From: an uncultured Angelakisella sp.
Lineage (GTDB): Bacteria; Bacillota; Clostridia; Oscillospirales; Ruminococcaceae
Direction of reading: 5' to 3'
DNA length: 26,880 nucleotides
Assembly: GCA_910585525.1 (NCBI GenBank)
Contig: CAJUFR010000029.1
Span: 1-26,880, forward strand
Every line of letters begins with the position of its first letter. The first letter of the stretch is position 1. The notes beneath the pieces were generated by a model, which worked only from the letters and a program-made list of their open reading frames with translations, did not search any database and was not told the origin of the DNA. Position numbers and translations under genes: made by a program. Positions 16,267 through 22,859 of this stretch are shown piece by piece.

Positions 16267-16668
16267 ATGGCGAAAACTGCCGCAAAGAAAACAGTCATCC
16301 GCAAAAGACGGGAGCGCAAGAACATCGAGCGCGGCGCCGCTCACATCCAGTCCACGTTCAACAACACCATCGTCACCATCACCGACACCCAGGGCAACGC
16401 CCTTTCCTGGGCCAGTTCCGGCGGGCTGGGATTCCGGGGCTCCCGGAAGTCCACCCCCTACGCCGCCCAGACCGCTGCCGAGGTAGCCGCCAAGGCCGCC
16501 ATGGAGCACGGCCTCAAGACCGTCGAGGTGTACGTCAAGGGCCCCGGCGCCGGCCGTGAAGCCGCTATCCGCGCCCTGCAGGGGGCCGGACTGGAGGTCA
16601 CCATGATCAAGGACGTGACCCCCATCCCCCACAACGGCTGCCGTCCGCCCAAGCGCCGCAGAGTATAA
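16267..16668 (+). CDS. rpsK: 30S ribosomal protein S11
   Basis: A 133-aa platform protein. The core STFNNTIVTITDTQGNALSW and the C-terminal TPIPHNGCRPPKRRRV are diagnostic. S11 forms part of the mRNA exit site. ATG 16267 follows AAGGAGGGACAGGAG. Confidence 0.97.
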   Translation: MAKTAAKKTVIRKRRERKNIERGAAHIQSTFNNTIVTITDTQGNALSWASSGGLGFRGSRKSTPYAAQTAAEVAAKAAMEHGLKTVEVYVKGPGAGREAAIRALQGAGLEVTMIKDVTPIPHNGCRPPKRRRV

Positions 16669-16686
16669 ACAGGAGGTGTTTTAACT

Positions 16687-17316
16687 ATGGCAAGATATAC
16701 CGGACCCAGTTGCAGACTTTGCCGCCGGGAGGGCAAAAAGCTGTTCCTGAAAGGCGAAAGATGCTATTCCGATAAGTGCGCCGTCACCCGCCGCGAGGCC
16801 GTCCCCGGCCAGCACGGCAAGGCCCGGATGCGCAAGCAGTCCGAGTACGGCATGCAGCTGCGCGCCAAGCAGTCCACCCGCCGCTACTACGGCGTGCTGG
16901 AGGGCCAGTTCCGGGAGTACTTCGAGGAAGCCTCCCGCAAGCCCGGCATGGCCGGTGAGAACCTGATGCGTATGCTGGAGAGCCGCCTGGACAACATCGC
17001 CTACCGCTGCGGCTTTGCCAGCAGCCGGAAGGAAGCCCGCCAGCTGGTGCGGCACAACCACTTCCGTCTGAACGGCCACAAGGCCAACATCCCCTCCATC
17101 CAGCTGCGGGCCGGCGACGTCCTCACCATCGCCGAGGGCAGCCGTTCCTCCGACAAGATCAAGGCCGTGGTAGAGGCCAACGCCTCCCGCCCCACCCCCA
17201 AGTGGCTGGATGTGGACGCCGCCAAGATGGAGGCCCGGGTGCTGAACCTTCCCGACCGCGGGGACATCGACTTTGATGTTGCCGAGCACCTCATCGTCGA
17301 GCTTTACAGCAAGTGA
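16687..17316 (+). CDS. rpsD: 30S ribosomal protein S4 (zinc-binding form)
   Basis: A 209-aa primary 16S binder. The N-terminal arm carries C9, C12, C26 and C31 (CRLC ... CYSDKC), a zinc-binding S4 variant. The S4 RNA-binding domain follows at about residues 98-160 (ESRLDNIAYRCGFASSRKEA). S4 is the alpha-operon repressor in E. coli and autoregulates rpsD in Bacillus, so its position here just ahead of rpoA is of interest. ATG 16687 follows AGGAGGTG. Confidence 0.97.
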   Translation: MARYTGPSCRLCRREGKKLFLKGERCYSDKCAVTRREAVPGQHGKARMRKQSEYGMQLRAKQSTRRYYGVLEGQFREYFEEASRKPGMAGENLMRMLESRLDNIAYRCGFASSRKEARQLVRHNHFRLNGHKANIPSIQLRAGDVLTIAEGSRSSDKIKAVVEANASRPTPKWLDVDAAKMEARVLNLPDRGDIDFDVAEHLIVELYSK

Positions 17317-17344
17317 TCCACTGTGGGACAGCCATCGCGGCCCG

Positions 17345-17360
17345 TCCCCCGGCTGGGGGA
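17345..17360 (+). other. Hairpin in the rpsD-rpoA spacer
   Basis: Perfect stem TCCCCC/GGGGGA with loop GGCT inside the 100-bp spacer. There is no T-run, so it is unlikely to be an intrinsic terminator. It may affect mRNA stability or be a protein-binding site (inference). Confidence 0.4.
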
Positions 17361-17416
17361 GGGGCAACATCAGCTATGGGAAGAAAGACGACGTCTGACA
17401 AGGAGGGTCAATTTAC

Positions 17417-18373
17417 ATGGTAAAGATCATCGAGCCAAGGATCGAGACGACAGAGCTCAAGCCCGACGGCACCTATGGCAGGTTCGTGGCGGAGCCCCTG
17501 GACCGAGGCTTTGGCATTACCTTGGGCAATAGCCTGAGAAGGGTGCTGCTCTCCTCACTTCCTGGCGTGGCCGTGTCTTCGGTGAAGATCGACGGTATCC
17601 AGCACGAGTTTTCCACCATCCCCGGTGTTAAGGAGGATGTCACCGAGATCATCCTCAACATCAAGGGCCTTACCGCCAAGCTGTACTGCGACGAGCCCGT
17701 TCGGGTGAAGATCGCCGCGGAAGGGGAATGCCAGGTCACCGCCGGTTCCATCTCCGGTTCCTCCGAGGTGGAGGTGCTGGACCCCGGTATGCACATCGCC
17801 ACCCTGGCGGAGGGCGCCAAGCTGTCGATGGAATTGGTGCTGCAAAAGGGCCAGGGCTATGTCTCCTCCGACCGCAACAAGCAGCTGGACGGGGACAAAG
17901 CGCCCATCGGCACCATCTTTGTGGACAGCATCTACACCCCGGTGCTGAAGGTGAACTACAGCGTGGAGAACACCCGCGTGGAACAGATCACAGACTACGA
18001 CAAGCTGACCCTGGAGGTATGGACCGACGGGACCATCTCCGCCAAGGAAGCAGTCAGCCTTGCCGCCAAGATCCTCAATAGACAGCTCAACCACTTTGTG
18101 GAGCTTTCCGACGAGGTGGGTTCTACCGAGATCATGGAGAAGAAAGAGGACACCGGTAGGGACAAGGTCCTTGAGATGACCATTGAAGAACTTGACCTGT
18201 CTGTTCGCGCCTTCAACTGCCTCAAGCGTGCCGGGGTCAACTCGGTAGGGGACCTGATCAACAAGTCCCCGGACGAGATGATGAAGGTCCGCAACCTGGG
18301 CAAAAAGTCCCTGGAGGAGGTCATCAGCAAGCTGGAGGCGTTAGGCTTCAACCTGAACACCGAGGAGGAGTGA
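17417..18373 (+). CDS. rpoA: DNA-directed RNA polymerase subunit alpha
   Basis: A 318-aa subunit. The N-terminal assembly domain (residues 1 to about 230) contains RGFGITLGNSLRRVLLSSLPG, which seeds beta and beta' assembly. A linker rich in charged residues (about 231-250) leads to the C-terminal domain with LSVRAFNCLKRAGVNSVGDL and the NLGKKSLEEV motif, which binds UP-element DNA and activators. ATG 17417 follows AAGGAGGG. The A/T tracts upstream of several promoters in this window are plausible targets of the C-terminal domain. Confidence 0.97.
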   Translation: MVKIIEPRIETTELKPDGTYGRFVAEPLDRGFGITLGNSLRRVLLSSLPGVAVSSVKIDGIQHEFSTIPGVKEDVTEIILNIKGLTAKLYCDEPVRVKIAAEGECQVTAGSISGSSEVEVLDPGMHIATLAEGAKLSMELVLQKGQGYVSSDRNKQLDGDKAPIGTIFVDSIYTPVLKVNYSVENTRVEQITDYDKLTLEVWTDGTISAKEAVSLAAKILNRQLNHFVELSDEVGSTEIMEKKEDTGRDKVLEMTIEELDLSVRAFNCLKRAGVNSVGDLINKSPDEMMKVRNLGKKSLEEVISKLEALGFNLNTEEE

Positions 18374-18424
18374 GGGGGCGACCCCCTGCCCCCGGTGTCC
18401 GGGACCCCGGGGCCGACGGGCCCC
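18374..18424 (+). other. Three consecutive GC hairpins between rpoA and rplQ
   Basis: Immediately after the rpoA stop come GGGGG/CCCCC (18374-18386, loop CGA), CCCGG/CCGGG (18391-18403, loop TGT) and GGGGCC/GGCCCC (18409-18424, loop GACG). No T-run follows. Such tight stems could pause polymerase or lower rplQ output relative to rpoA (inference). Confidence 0.45.
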
Positions 18425-18454
18425 ACCCCAAAACAGGACTAAGGAGTGATTACA

Positions 18455-18796
18455 GTGCCAGGAGTCAGAAAGCTGGGAAGAACCTCTGACCACAGAAAGG
18501 CCATGCTGAGAGCCATGGTGACCTTCCTGATGGAGAACGGCAAGATAGAGACCACCGTGACCCGTGCCAAGGAAGTCCGGTCCATGGCCGAAAAGATGAT
18601 CACCGTCGCCAAGAAAGGCGACCTGCACTCCAAGCGCCAGGTCTATTCCTACATCACCAAGGAGACCGTGGCCAAGAAGGTCATCGACGAGTTGGCCCCC
18701 AAGTACAAGGAGACCAACGGCGGTTACACCCGGATCATCAAGACCGGCCCCCGCCGCGGCGACGCCGCCGAGATGGCGATCATCGAACTGATCTGA
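18455..18796 (+). CDS. rplQ: 50S ribosomal protein L17
   Basis: A 113-aa protein. I start it at GTG 18455 (MPGVRKLGRTSDHRKAMLRA), 8 bp after AAGGAG; another GTG at 18446 overlaps the ribosome site. The KIETTVTRAKEVRSMAEKMI and MAIIELI segments are typical. L17 lies at the tunnel exit. It is the last gene of the supercluster and is followed directly by a terminator, whereas many Firmicutes continue into ecf transporter genes and truA. Confidence 0.96.
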   Translation: MPGVRKLGRTSDHRKAMLRAMVTFLMENGKIETTVTRAKEVRSMAEKMITVAKKGDLHSKRQVYSYITKETVAKKVIDELAPKYKETNGGYTRIIKTGPRRGDAAEMAIIELI

Positions 18797-18816
18797 GCCG
18801 CCGGATAGGCAAAAAT

Positions 18817-18856
18817 AAAAAGCGCCTGGGGACCAACGGGACCCTGGGCGCTTTTT
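18817..18856. terminator. Bidirectional intrinsic terminator after rplQ
   Basis: The stem AAAAAGCGCC (18817-18826) pairs with GGGCGCTTTTT (18846-18856), with additional GGG/CCC pairing inside. T-runs exist on both strands, so it can end the alpha operon (plus) and the toxin-antitoxin operon (minus), whose last codon lies only 3 bp away. Confidence 0.9.
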
Positions 18857-18858
18857 GT

Positions 18859-19266
18859 CTAATCCATCAAAGTCAAAAATTCAGATGGCGTCATGATGCG
18901 TGGCTTTTTTACATCCGATTCCAGAAAGTCCTTGTCAGCGGTAAGAAAGATATCGGTGTTTGCCGCAAGGGCGGCCCGGAGAAGGGGGCGGTCCTTGGGG
19001 TCCCGAATCAGACCTTCCTCCGGCAGTTCGTCCTCCGGGACCGGCACCAGTTCCAAGGACAACAGCGCGACCGAAAGAAATTTTTCCAGAGACGCCATGC
19101 GGTGAGGGAACTTTTTGTGGAAGATCCGCCGCAACTCCTCCACGTTCTGCTCGCAGATCAATCCCCGGTTCGGGTTCAAGGCGGCTTTCTGATATGCTTT
19201 GCAGGGGACCCCGTTGGGGTCCAGGGCGGCGGAGATAAGAACATTGGTGTCGATGAGGACCCTCAC
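18859..19266 (-). CDS. PIN domain toxin (putative ribonuclease)
   Basis: A 135-aa PIN-domain protein, likely a Mg-dependent RNase. The expected acidic residues are visible: D6 in RVLIDTNVLISA, E43/E44 in NVEELRRIF, D89 and D92 in IRDPKDRP, and D111 in TADKDF. It starts at GTG 19266 and overlaps the antitoxin stop by 4 bp (GTGA), the coupled arrangement typical of type II toxin-antitoxin pairs with the toxin second. Sequence style is closest to the PIN_3 (COG1569) group, rather than classical VapC. The RNA target cannot be inferred. Confidence 0.85.
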   Translation of the reverse strand: MRVLIDTNVLISAALDPNGVPCKAYQKAALNPNRGLICEQNVEELRRIFHKKFPHRMASLEKFLSVALLSLELVPVPEDELPEEGLIRDPKDRPLLRAALAANTDIFLTADKDFLESDVKKPRIMTPSEFLTLMD

Positions 19267-19538
19267 TGTGTATCCTCCTCGCTGCGCAGTTCCCGCACAA
19301 GTTCCATGACGTCATCATCAGAGGAAAGACCCGCCCGCTGGGCTTCTCCGCTCATCTCCTGCTGGAGCAGCTGCATGGCGTAAACAGCGGAATTGATGAG
19401 CCGCACCGTGTTCCCCTCCACGATAAAGGAGACACGGTCGCCGCTGGACACCCCCAGCACCCTGCGGATATCCTTTGGGATGGTCACCTGACCCTTTGCC
19501 ATCACTTTGGCGTTATCAACAAAAGCCTTTGCCAACAT
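19263..19538 (-). CDS. AbrB/MazE-family antitoxin
   Basis: A 91-aa protein with an N-terminal swapped-hairpin DNA-binding domain: KVMAKGQVTIPKDIRRVLGV then GDRVSFIVEGNTVRL, residues about 12-47. The acidic C-terminal tail (EMSGEAQ ... ELRSEEDTQ) probably wraps the PIN toxin. I choose ATG 19538, 8 bp after GGGAGG; a TTG at 19562 is in frame but lies upstream of that site. It should repress its own promoter at the palindrome just upstream. Confidence 0.85.
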   Translation of the reverse strand: MLAKAFVDNAKVMAKGQVTIPKDIRRVLGVSSGDRVSFIVEGNTVRLINSAVYAMQLLQQEMSGEAQRAGLSSDDDVMELVRELRSEEDTQ

Positions 19539-19564
19539 AGCATCATTCCTCCCAAAAATCAAGA

Positions 19565-19584
19565 AAGTAGGGATTTTCCTACTT
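19565..19584. promoter_or_regulatory. Palindromic operator candidate for the toxin-antitoxin operon
   Basis: Perfect inverted repeat AAGTAGG (19565-19571), 6-bp spacer, CCTACTT (19578-19584). It lies 2 bp downstream of the minus-strand -10 element, so binding would cover the transcription start. AbrB/MazE antitoxins bind such palindromes to autorepress; here this is inference. Confidence 0.6.
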
Positions 19585-19586
19585 CT

Positions 19587-19615
19587 AGTATATACAAAAG
19601 CGGGGAAAAAATCAA
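19587..19615 (-). promoter_or_regulatory. Promoter of the toxin-antitoxin operon
   Basis: On the minus strand, TTGATT (19615-19610), a 17-bp spacer, TATACT (19592-19587). The antitoxin start codon is 49 bp downstream of the -10. Confidence 0.75.
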
Positions 19616-19696
19616 TCGAAAAGCGGAGATGGTTGAAATAAAACGCCCTTCTCCGACGTTATATGAATAAAACCAACATTAGGAGGTCTGTTTGTT

Positions 19697-20920
19697 ATGG
19701 GAAAAAATGTCCAAAAGATATCTGCCCTGCTGCTGGCCATAGCCCTGGCGGCCCTCTGCGCCTGCGCCCCGGGGCAGCCCCAGGCCCCGGCGGGGAGCCA
19801 AAGCCCCAGCCAGCCGGAGCCGTCCTCCGCCAGCCAGCCCGCCCCGGAGGCGGACCCCGACGCCCCCCGGGCTGTCACCCATCCCGTCCAGCTGCTGGGG
19901 GAGCCGGACCGCATCCTGGTGGCCAGCCGGGCCGGGGAGACCGCCCTGGATAAAAACGCCCCGGAGTACCGGGAGATATTGGACCTGCTGGCGGGGCGGT
20001 TCCAGCGGGAGGAACTGAAGGCTGCCGCCTGTGCCTTTGAGTGGGTCACCCCGGAGGGGGAGACCGACTGGGCCGGGATGGCGGAGGAGTTCGAGTACAT
20101 CCGGCTCTGCTACGACCAGGAGCAGAGGGTGAGCATCCAGTGTATGGCGGCGCCGGAGGGTACCGCCAAGGAGGAGCGGCTTGCCGCCTTTTCCGACATG
20201 GTGTTCCCCCTGGGGGAGGAGAAAACCAGCTTTTTGCTGGACCGGGAGACCTACGGGGTGCTGGAAAACTCCCCCGAGACGATGGACAAACTCCAGGGAT
20301 ACCTAAAGCGGGACCCGGTGGCGGCCATCATGAACAGCTACTACCTGGACGGCGCCCCGGAACTCAAGGGCACCGATATCATCGATGTTCCGGGGGTGAC
20401 CGGGGACAACACCCGGCTGGTCCCCAGGTACACCACCGGCACCAGCGGCCGGGAGGAGATGCAGGCGCTGCTGGAAAAACTCCTGGCCGGGGAGAAGCTG
20501 GGGGATCATCTCCTGTTTGACAAGAGATATTATTTCCTGGCCTACGACAGCGACGGGAAGATCGCCGGCCACGGGGATACCAACGAGGACTTTGAGATGG
20601 GCTCTTTTTCTGCGTTCATCCAGGAGTCCGCCGGTCTCTACCGCCAGGACTTCCGTTACCCGGAACTGCTGGAGACCGCCATCCAGGAAGGGAAGATCGA
20701 CCCGGCCACCGCCGGACTGAAATACTGTGACATTGTGGATTTCGCCACCGGGGCGCTGCTTTACGACGACACCCGGGAGTATTTTATCCCTACAGTCGGG
20801 GACGCCATGCACACGGTGGAGTTCGAGGTGGGGACCCTCTACCCCGTTCCCGAACTGGCCGCTATGCTGAATGACCGTATGGACGAACTGTTCGACTACC
20901 CGCCGGTGAACAACGCCTGA
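19697..20920 (+). CDS. Lipoprotein A of a tandem pair, function unknown
   Basis: A 407-aa predicted lipoprotein. The signal peptide has a hydrophobic core (ALLLAIALAAL) and lipobox LCAC with Cys23 as the lipidation site. Residues 24-58 are a Pro/Ser/Gln/Ala linker of the type that spans the Gram-positive wall. The mature domain (about 60-407) has no motif I recognise; it is rich in charged residues and has no further membrane segment. ATG 19697 follows AGGAGG by 10 bp. No convincing promoter was found upstream (TTGAAA at 19633 has poorly spaced -10 options). The following gene begins 17 bp later and shares the DNA for its signal and linker. Confidence 0.8.
   Translation: MGKNVQKISALLLAIALAALCACAPGQPQAPAGSQSPSQPEPSSASQPAPEADPDAPRAVTHPVQLLGEPDRILVASRAGETALDKNAPEYREILDLLAGRFQREELKAAACAFEWVTPEGETDWAGMAEEFEYIRLCYDQEQRVSIQCMAAPEGTAKEERLAAFSDMVFPLGEEKTSFLLDRETYGVLENSPETMDKLQGYLKRDPVAAIMNSYYLDGAPELKGTDIIDVPGVTGDNTRLVPRYTTGTSGREEMQALLEKLLAGEKLGDHLLFDKRYYFLAYDSDGKIAGHGDTNEDFEMGSFSAFIQESAGLYRQDFRYPELLETAIQEGKIDPATAGLKYCDIVDFATGALLYDDTREYFIPTVGDAMHTVEFEVGTLYPVPELAAMLNDRMDELFDYPPVNNA
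19742..19841 (+). repeat. Direct repeat copy 1: signal peptide and linker cassette
   Basis: A 100-bp segment that recurs at 20971-21070 in the same reading frame with one mismatch (CAGCCC versus CAGCCA). It encodes the end of the signal peptide, the lipobox and the Pro/Ser linker. Outside it the two genes have no similarity that I can see. Confidence 0.9.
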
Positions 20921-20937
20921 CCAAAAGGAGGTAGACC

Positions 20938-22125
20938 ATGAAAAGATGCTTCAGTCTGCTGGTAGCCATGGCCCTGGCGGCCCTCTGCGCCTGCGCCCCG
21001 GGGCAGCCACAGGCCCCGGCGGGGAGCCAAAGCCCCAGCCAGCCGGAGCCGTCCTCCGCCAGCCAGCCCGACCTTGACCCCGACCTGGCGGCGGTGGCGG
21101 CGGAGTACCCCATCCGGGTGGAGGTGCCGGAAAGGCTGGGGTGGTTTGTCCAGCCTGTCACCGGGGACCGGGAGGGCTTTCTGCTGATGAGTTACACCTC
21201 CCCCAACAGGTCAGACGGGGAGATCAATGCCCCCCAACTCTACTACTGCCAGGGGAGGACCGGGGAGCGCACCCTCCTGTTGGAAGGGGCCGACCCCTGG
21301 CGCACCCAGGCGGAGAAACTGGCAGACGGGATGCTGCGGGTCACCGACGGCAAGACGGTCCACCGCTGGAGGATGGGGACCCCCGGGGAGGAGTGGGAGC
21401 AGCTGGACCCGGAGAAGGACCCGGAGTGGGCCCGGGCGTCGGAAAGCGACCTTGCGTGGTACAGCTATGACCTGGCCCGGGACACCGCCTGCTGGCAGGA
21501 CGGCCAGGGGCGTATCCTCTACGGCGCCGCCGACGGCAGCCGGGGGGAGGTCATCTGGGACTGCCAGTGGCCGGAGCCCCCCTACCATACCCCAGGCGTC
21601 GACGGGGGCAACCCCATCGAAAAATGGGCCAACGGCGTGGACTTCAGCCCGTCGGGGCGGCTGGCCTTCTTCAGCGAGATGAACCACCTCTACCAGTTCC
21701 ACCCGGTCCTCTACGACCTGGACACCGGGGAATACCGGGAGGCGGAGGGGGAGTACTGGCTGGAAAACCAGATGGCCGAGGCGCTCCTCACCGATGAGAT
21801 GGCGGTCATCGCCGGCCATCGCCTCACCGAGGAGGAGCCGGTCTCCGACCAGCTGCTGCTGCTGTCCATGGAGGGCCCCCGGGAGGTGGAGCTGGATATC
21901 TCCTATGTCCGGGCCGAGGTGACGGCGGGGCGGCTGCTGCTGGAGACGGAAAACGGGGACCGGTATGAATGGGACCCGGCGGCGGAAGAGTGTGTCCCCC
22001 GGGGCAGCACCGGCTTTGTCTGGAACGGCAACGTCAAGGTGGAGCAGCTGCTGGTGGAGGACGGCTACGAGGCCATCCGCCTGACCCTGGGGAGCGTCAG
22101 CGCCCTGGTGCTCCAGCCCCGCTGA
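20938..22125 (+). CDS. Lipoprotein B of a tandem pair, function unknown
   Basis: A 395-aa predicted lipoprotein starting at ATG 20938 behind AAAGGAGG. The signal ends in lipobox LCAC (Cys19). Residues 20-45 are the same linker as in lipoprotein A; the mature part (about 50-395) is different. It contains repeated strand-turn patterns such as LYYCQGRTGERTLLL, VTDGKTVHRWRM and FHPVLYDLDTGEYREAEG, which recall WD/Kelch-like beta-propeller blades, but no family can be assigned. It is co-transcribed with lipoprotein A (17-bp gap). Confidence 0.8.
   Translation: MKRCFSLLVAMALAALCACAPGQPQAPAGSQSPSQPEPSSASQPDLDPDLAAVAAEYPIRVEVPERLGWFVQPVTGDREGFLLMSYTSPNRSDGEINAPQLYYCQGRTGERTLLLEGADPWRTQAEKLADGMLRVTDGKTVHRWRMGTPGEEWEQLDPEKDPEWARASESDLAWYSYDLARDTACWQDGQGRILYGAADGSRGEVIWDCQWPEPPYHTPGVDGGNPIEKWANGVDFSPSGRLAFFSEMNHLYQFHPVLYDLDTGEYREAEGEYWLENQMAEALLTDEMAVIAGHRLTEEEPVSDQLLLLSMEGPREVELDISYVRAEVTAGRLLLETENGDRYEWDPAAEECVPRGSTGFVWNGNVKVEQLLVEDGYEAIRLTLGSVSALVLQPR
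20971..21070 (+). repeat. Direct repeat copy 2: signal peptide and linker cassette
   Basis: Second copy of the 100-bp segment at 19742-19841, 99 of 100 bases identical. Near identity at synonymous positions points to recent duplication or gene conversion rather than protein-level selection. Confidence 0.9.
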
Positions 22126-22216
22126 CCCTATATTTTGTGTACCCCGCCGGGCACCCACAAGATATACTGGCATCTTAAATAAAATATGAAATTTTTATGA
22201 AAAGAAACTAGACCTA

Positions 22217-22245
22217 TTGACAAAGCGGGAAAGCTGTGGTATCCT
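22217..22245 (+). promoter_or_regulatory. Strong promoter of the candidate non-coding RNA
   Basis: Consensus TTGACA (22217-22222), 17-bp spacer, TATCCT (22240-22245) with an extended TGG just upstream. An A/T-rich stretch (about 22175-22205) precedes it like an UP element. Transcription would start near 22252. No start codon with a good ribosome site follows. Confidence 0.8.
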
Positions 22246-22290
22246 ATAGTCAAGGAAACAGAAAGGAAACGAGAGAAGCCAAGAAAGCCG

Positions 22291-22425
22291 AAAGGAAGGA
22301 CTGGTTCCCATGTACTCCTCAGTTTCTGAACAGATGGCAGAGTCCAAGGAAAGGGAAACTCCGATGTACTAGGTACTTGACGCCGGGAAGAAAAAGCGAA
22401 AGGACCAGATCCCAATGTACTAGGC
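22291..22425 (+). repeat. Three tandem-like motif copies inside the non-coding RNA
   Basis: ATGTACT occurs at 22310-22316, 22364-22370 and 22415-22421, spaced 54 and 51 bp. Each is preceded by a small GGA...TCC stem and two are followed by AGG (CCGATGTACTAGG, CCCAATGTACTAGG). Confidence 0.65.
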
Positions 22426-22809
22426 AGACCCGGCAGCGACCCAATGCCATGAGATGACAAAGAAAGGGGTGAGTCCAGTGGACACGGCGACGCAACAGGG
22501 CTTTGTGACCGGTCACAGCCGGTCCCGGGCCGCCATCCCATCCGATAATGCCTGAAAACCCAGCGCCAGAAGCAGGACCCGCGCCCAGGCGGAGGGGAGA
22601 CCTCCGGGAGACGGCAAAAGCCGCCATGCTGGACGGGCCTGACCGGAGAGCCTGGAGGAAGCGGGAACGAACTCCCGCATGGATGAAAAAGGGCGGACGC
22701 AAAGCCAGAGAAGCGGTAGGACCGCAGACCATAGATCGCGTACAGGCCCCGGAAATCCAAAGACCGGAAGTCAGACGAACGAATCTAGGCCAAAAGTGAA
22801 TAAAAACAG

Positions 22810-22837
22810 GACCCGGGCCGAAAAGGCCCGGGTCTTT
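22810..22837. terminator. Bidirectional terminator between the non-coding RNA and the acetyltransferase
   Basis: Perfect 10-bp stem GACCCGGGCC (22810-22819) / GGCCCGGGTC (22825-22834), loop GAAAA. On the plus strand only TTT follows; on the minus strand the stem is followed by CTGTTTTTATT, a better T-run. It can therefore end both the RNA and the minus-strand acetyltransferase gene. Confidence 0.85.
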
Positions 22838-22859
22838 GCGCGGTCGGGGGGATTGATCG

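Larger units (their letters stand above)
22252..22840 (+). ncRNA. Candidate large structured non-coding RNA, about 590 nt
   Basis: This 735-bp interval lacks a credible gene on either strand, yet is bounded by a strong plus-strand promoter and a terminator stem. The plus strand is purine-rich with many GAAA, GGAAAC and AAAA runs, as expected for loops of a structured RNA. Visible stems: GCCGGG/CCCGGC (22382-22387 with 22429-22434), CTGGTTC/GGACCAG (22301-22307 with 22402-22408, crossing the former and so a possible pseudoknot), the palindrome at 22504-22517, CGGAGG/CCTCCG (22590-22606), CGGC/GCCG with loop AAAA (22612-22623), GCGGGA/TCCCGC (22661-22678) and GCGGT/ACCGC (22713-22725). A three-fold repeated ATGTACT motif lies in the 5' third. 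Size and architecture recall large ornate RNA classes such as ROOL, OLE or GOLLD, but I cannot assign a class from sequence alone; no OLE-associated membrane protein gene is adjacent. Confidence 0.65.

Noticed and set aside
22128..22760. 210-aa minus-strand open frame across the 22.1-22.8 kb gap
   Set aside because: Ser/Phe/Arg/Pro-rich composition without family features, no suitable ribosome site seen, and it lies opposite a strong plus-strand promoter and a hairpin-dense transcript.
22548..22799. 83-aa plus-strand open frame in the same gap
   Set aside because: Composition dominated by Arg, Pro, Gly and Ala from purine-rich structured sequence; no ribosome site in front of its ATG.
22252..22840. 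RNase P RNA, tmRNA or CRISPR array
   Set aside because: No RNase P core motifs such as GAGGAAAGTCC, no tRNA-like ends of tmRNA, and the three short repeats are too few and too short for a CRISPR array.
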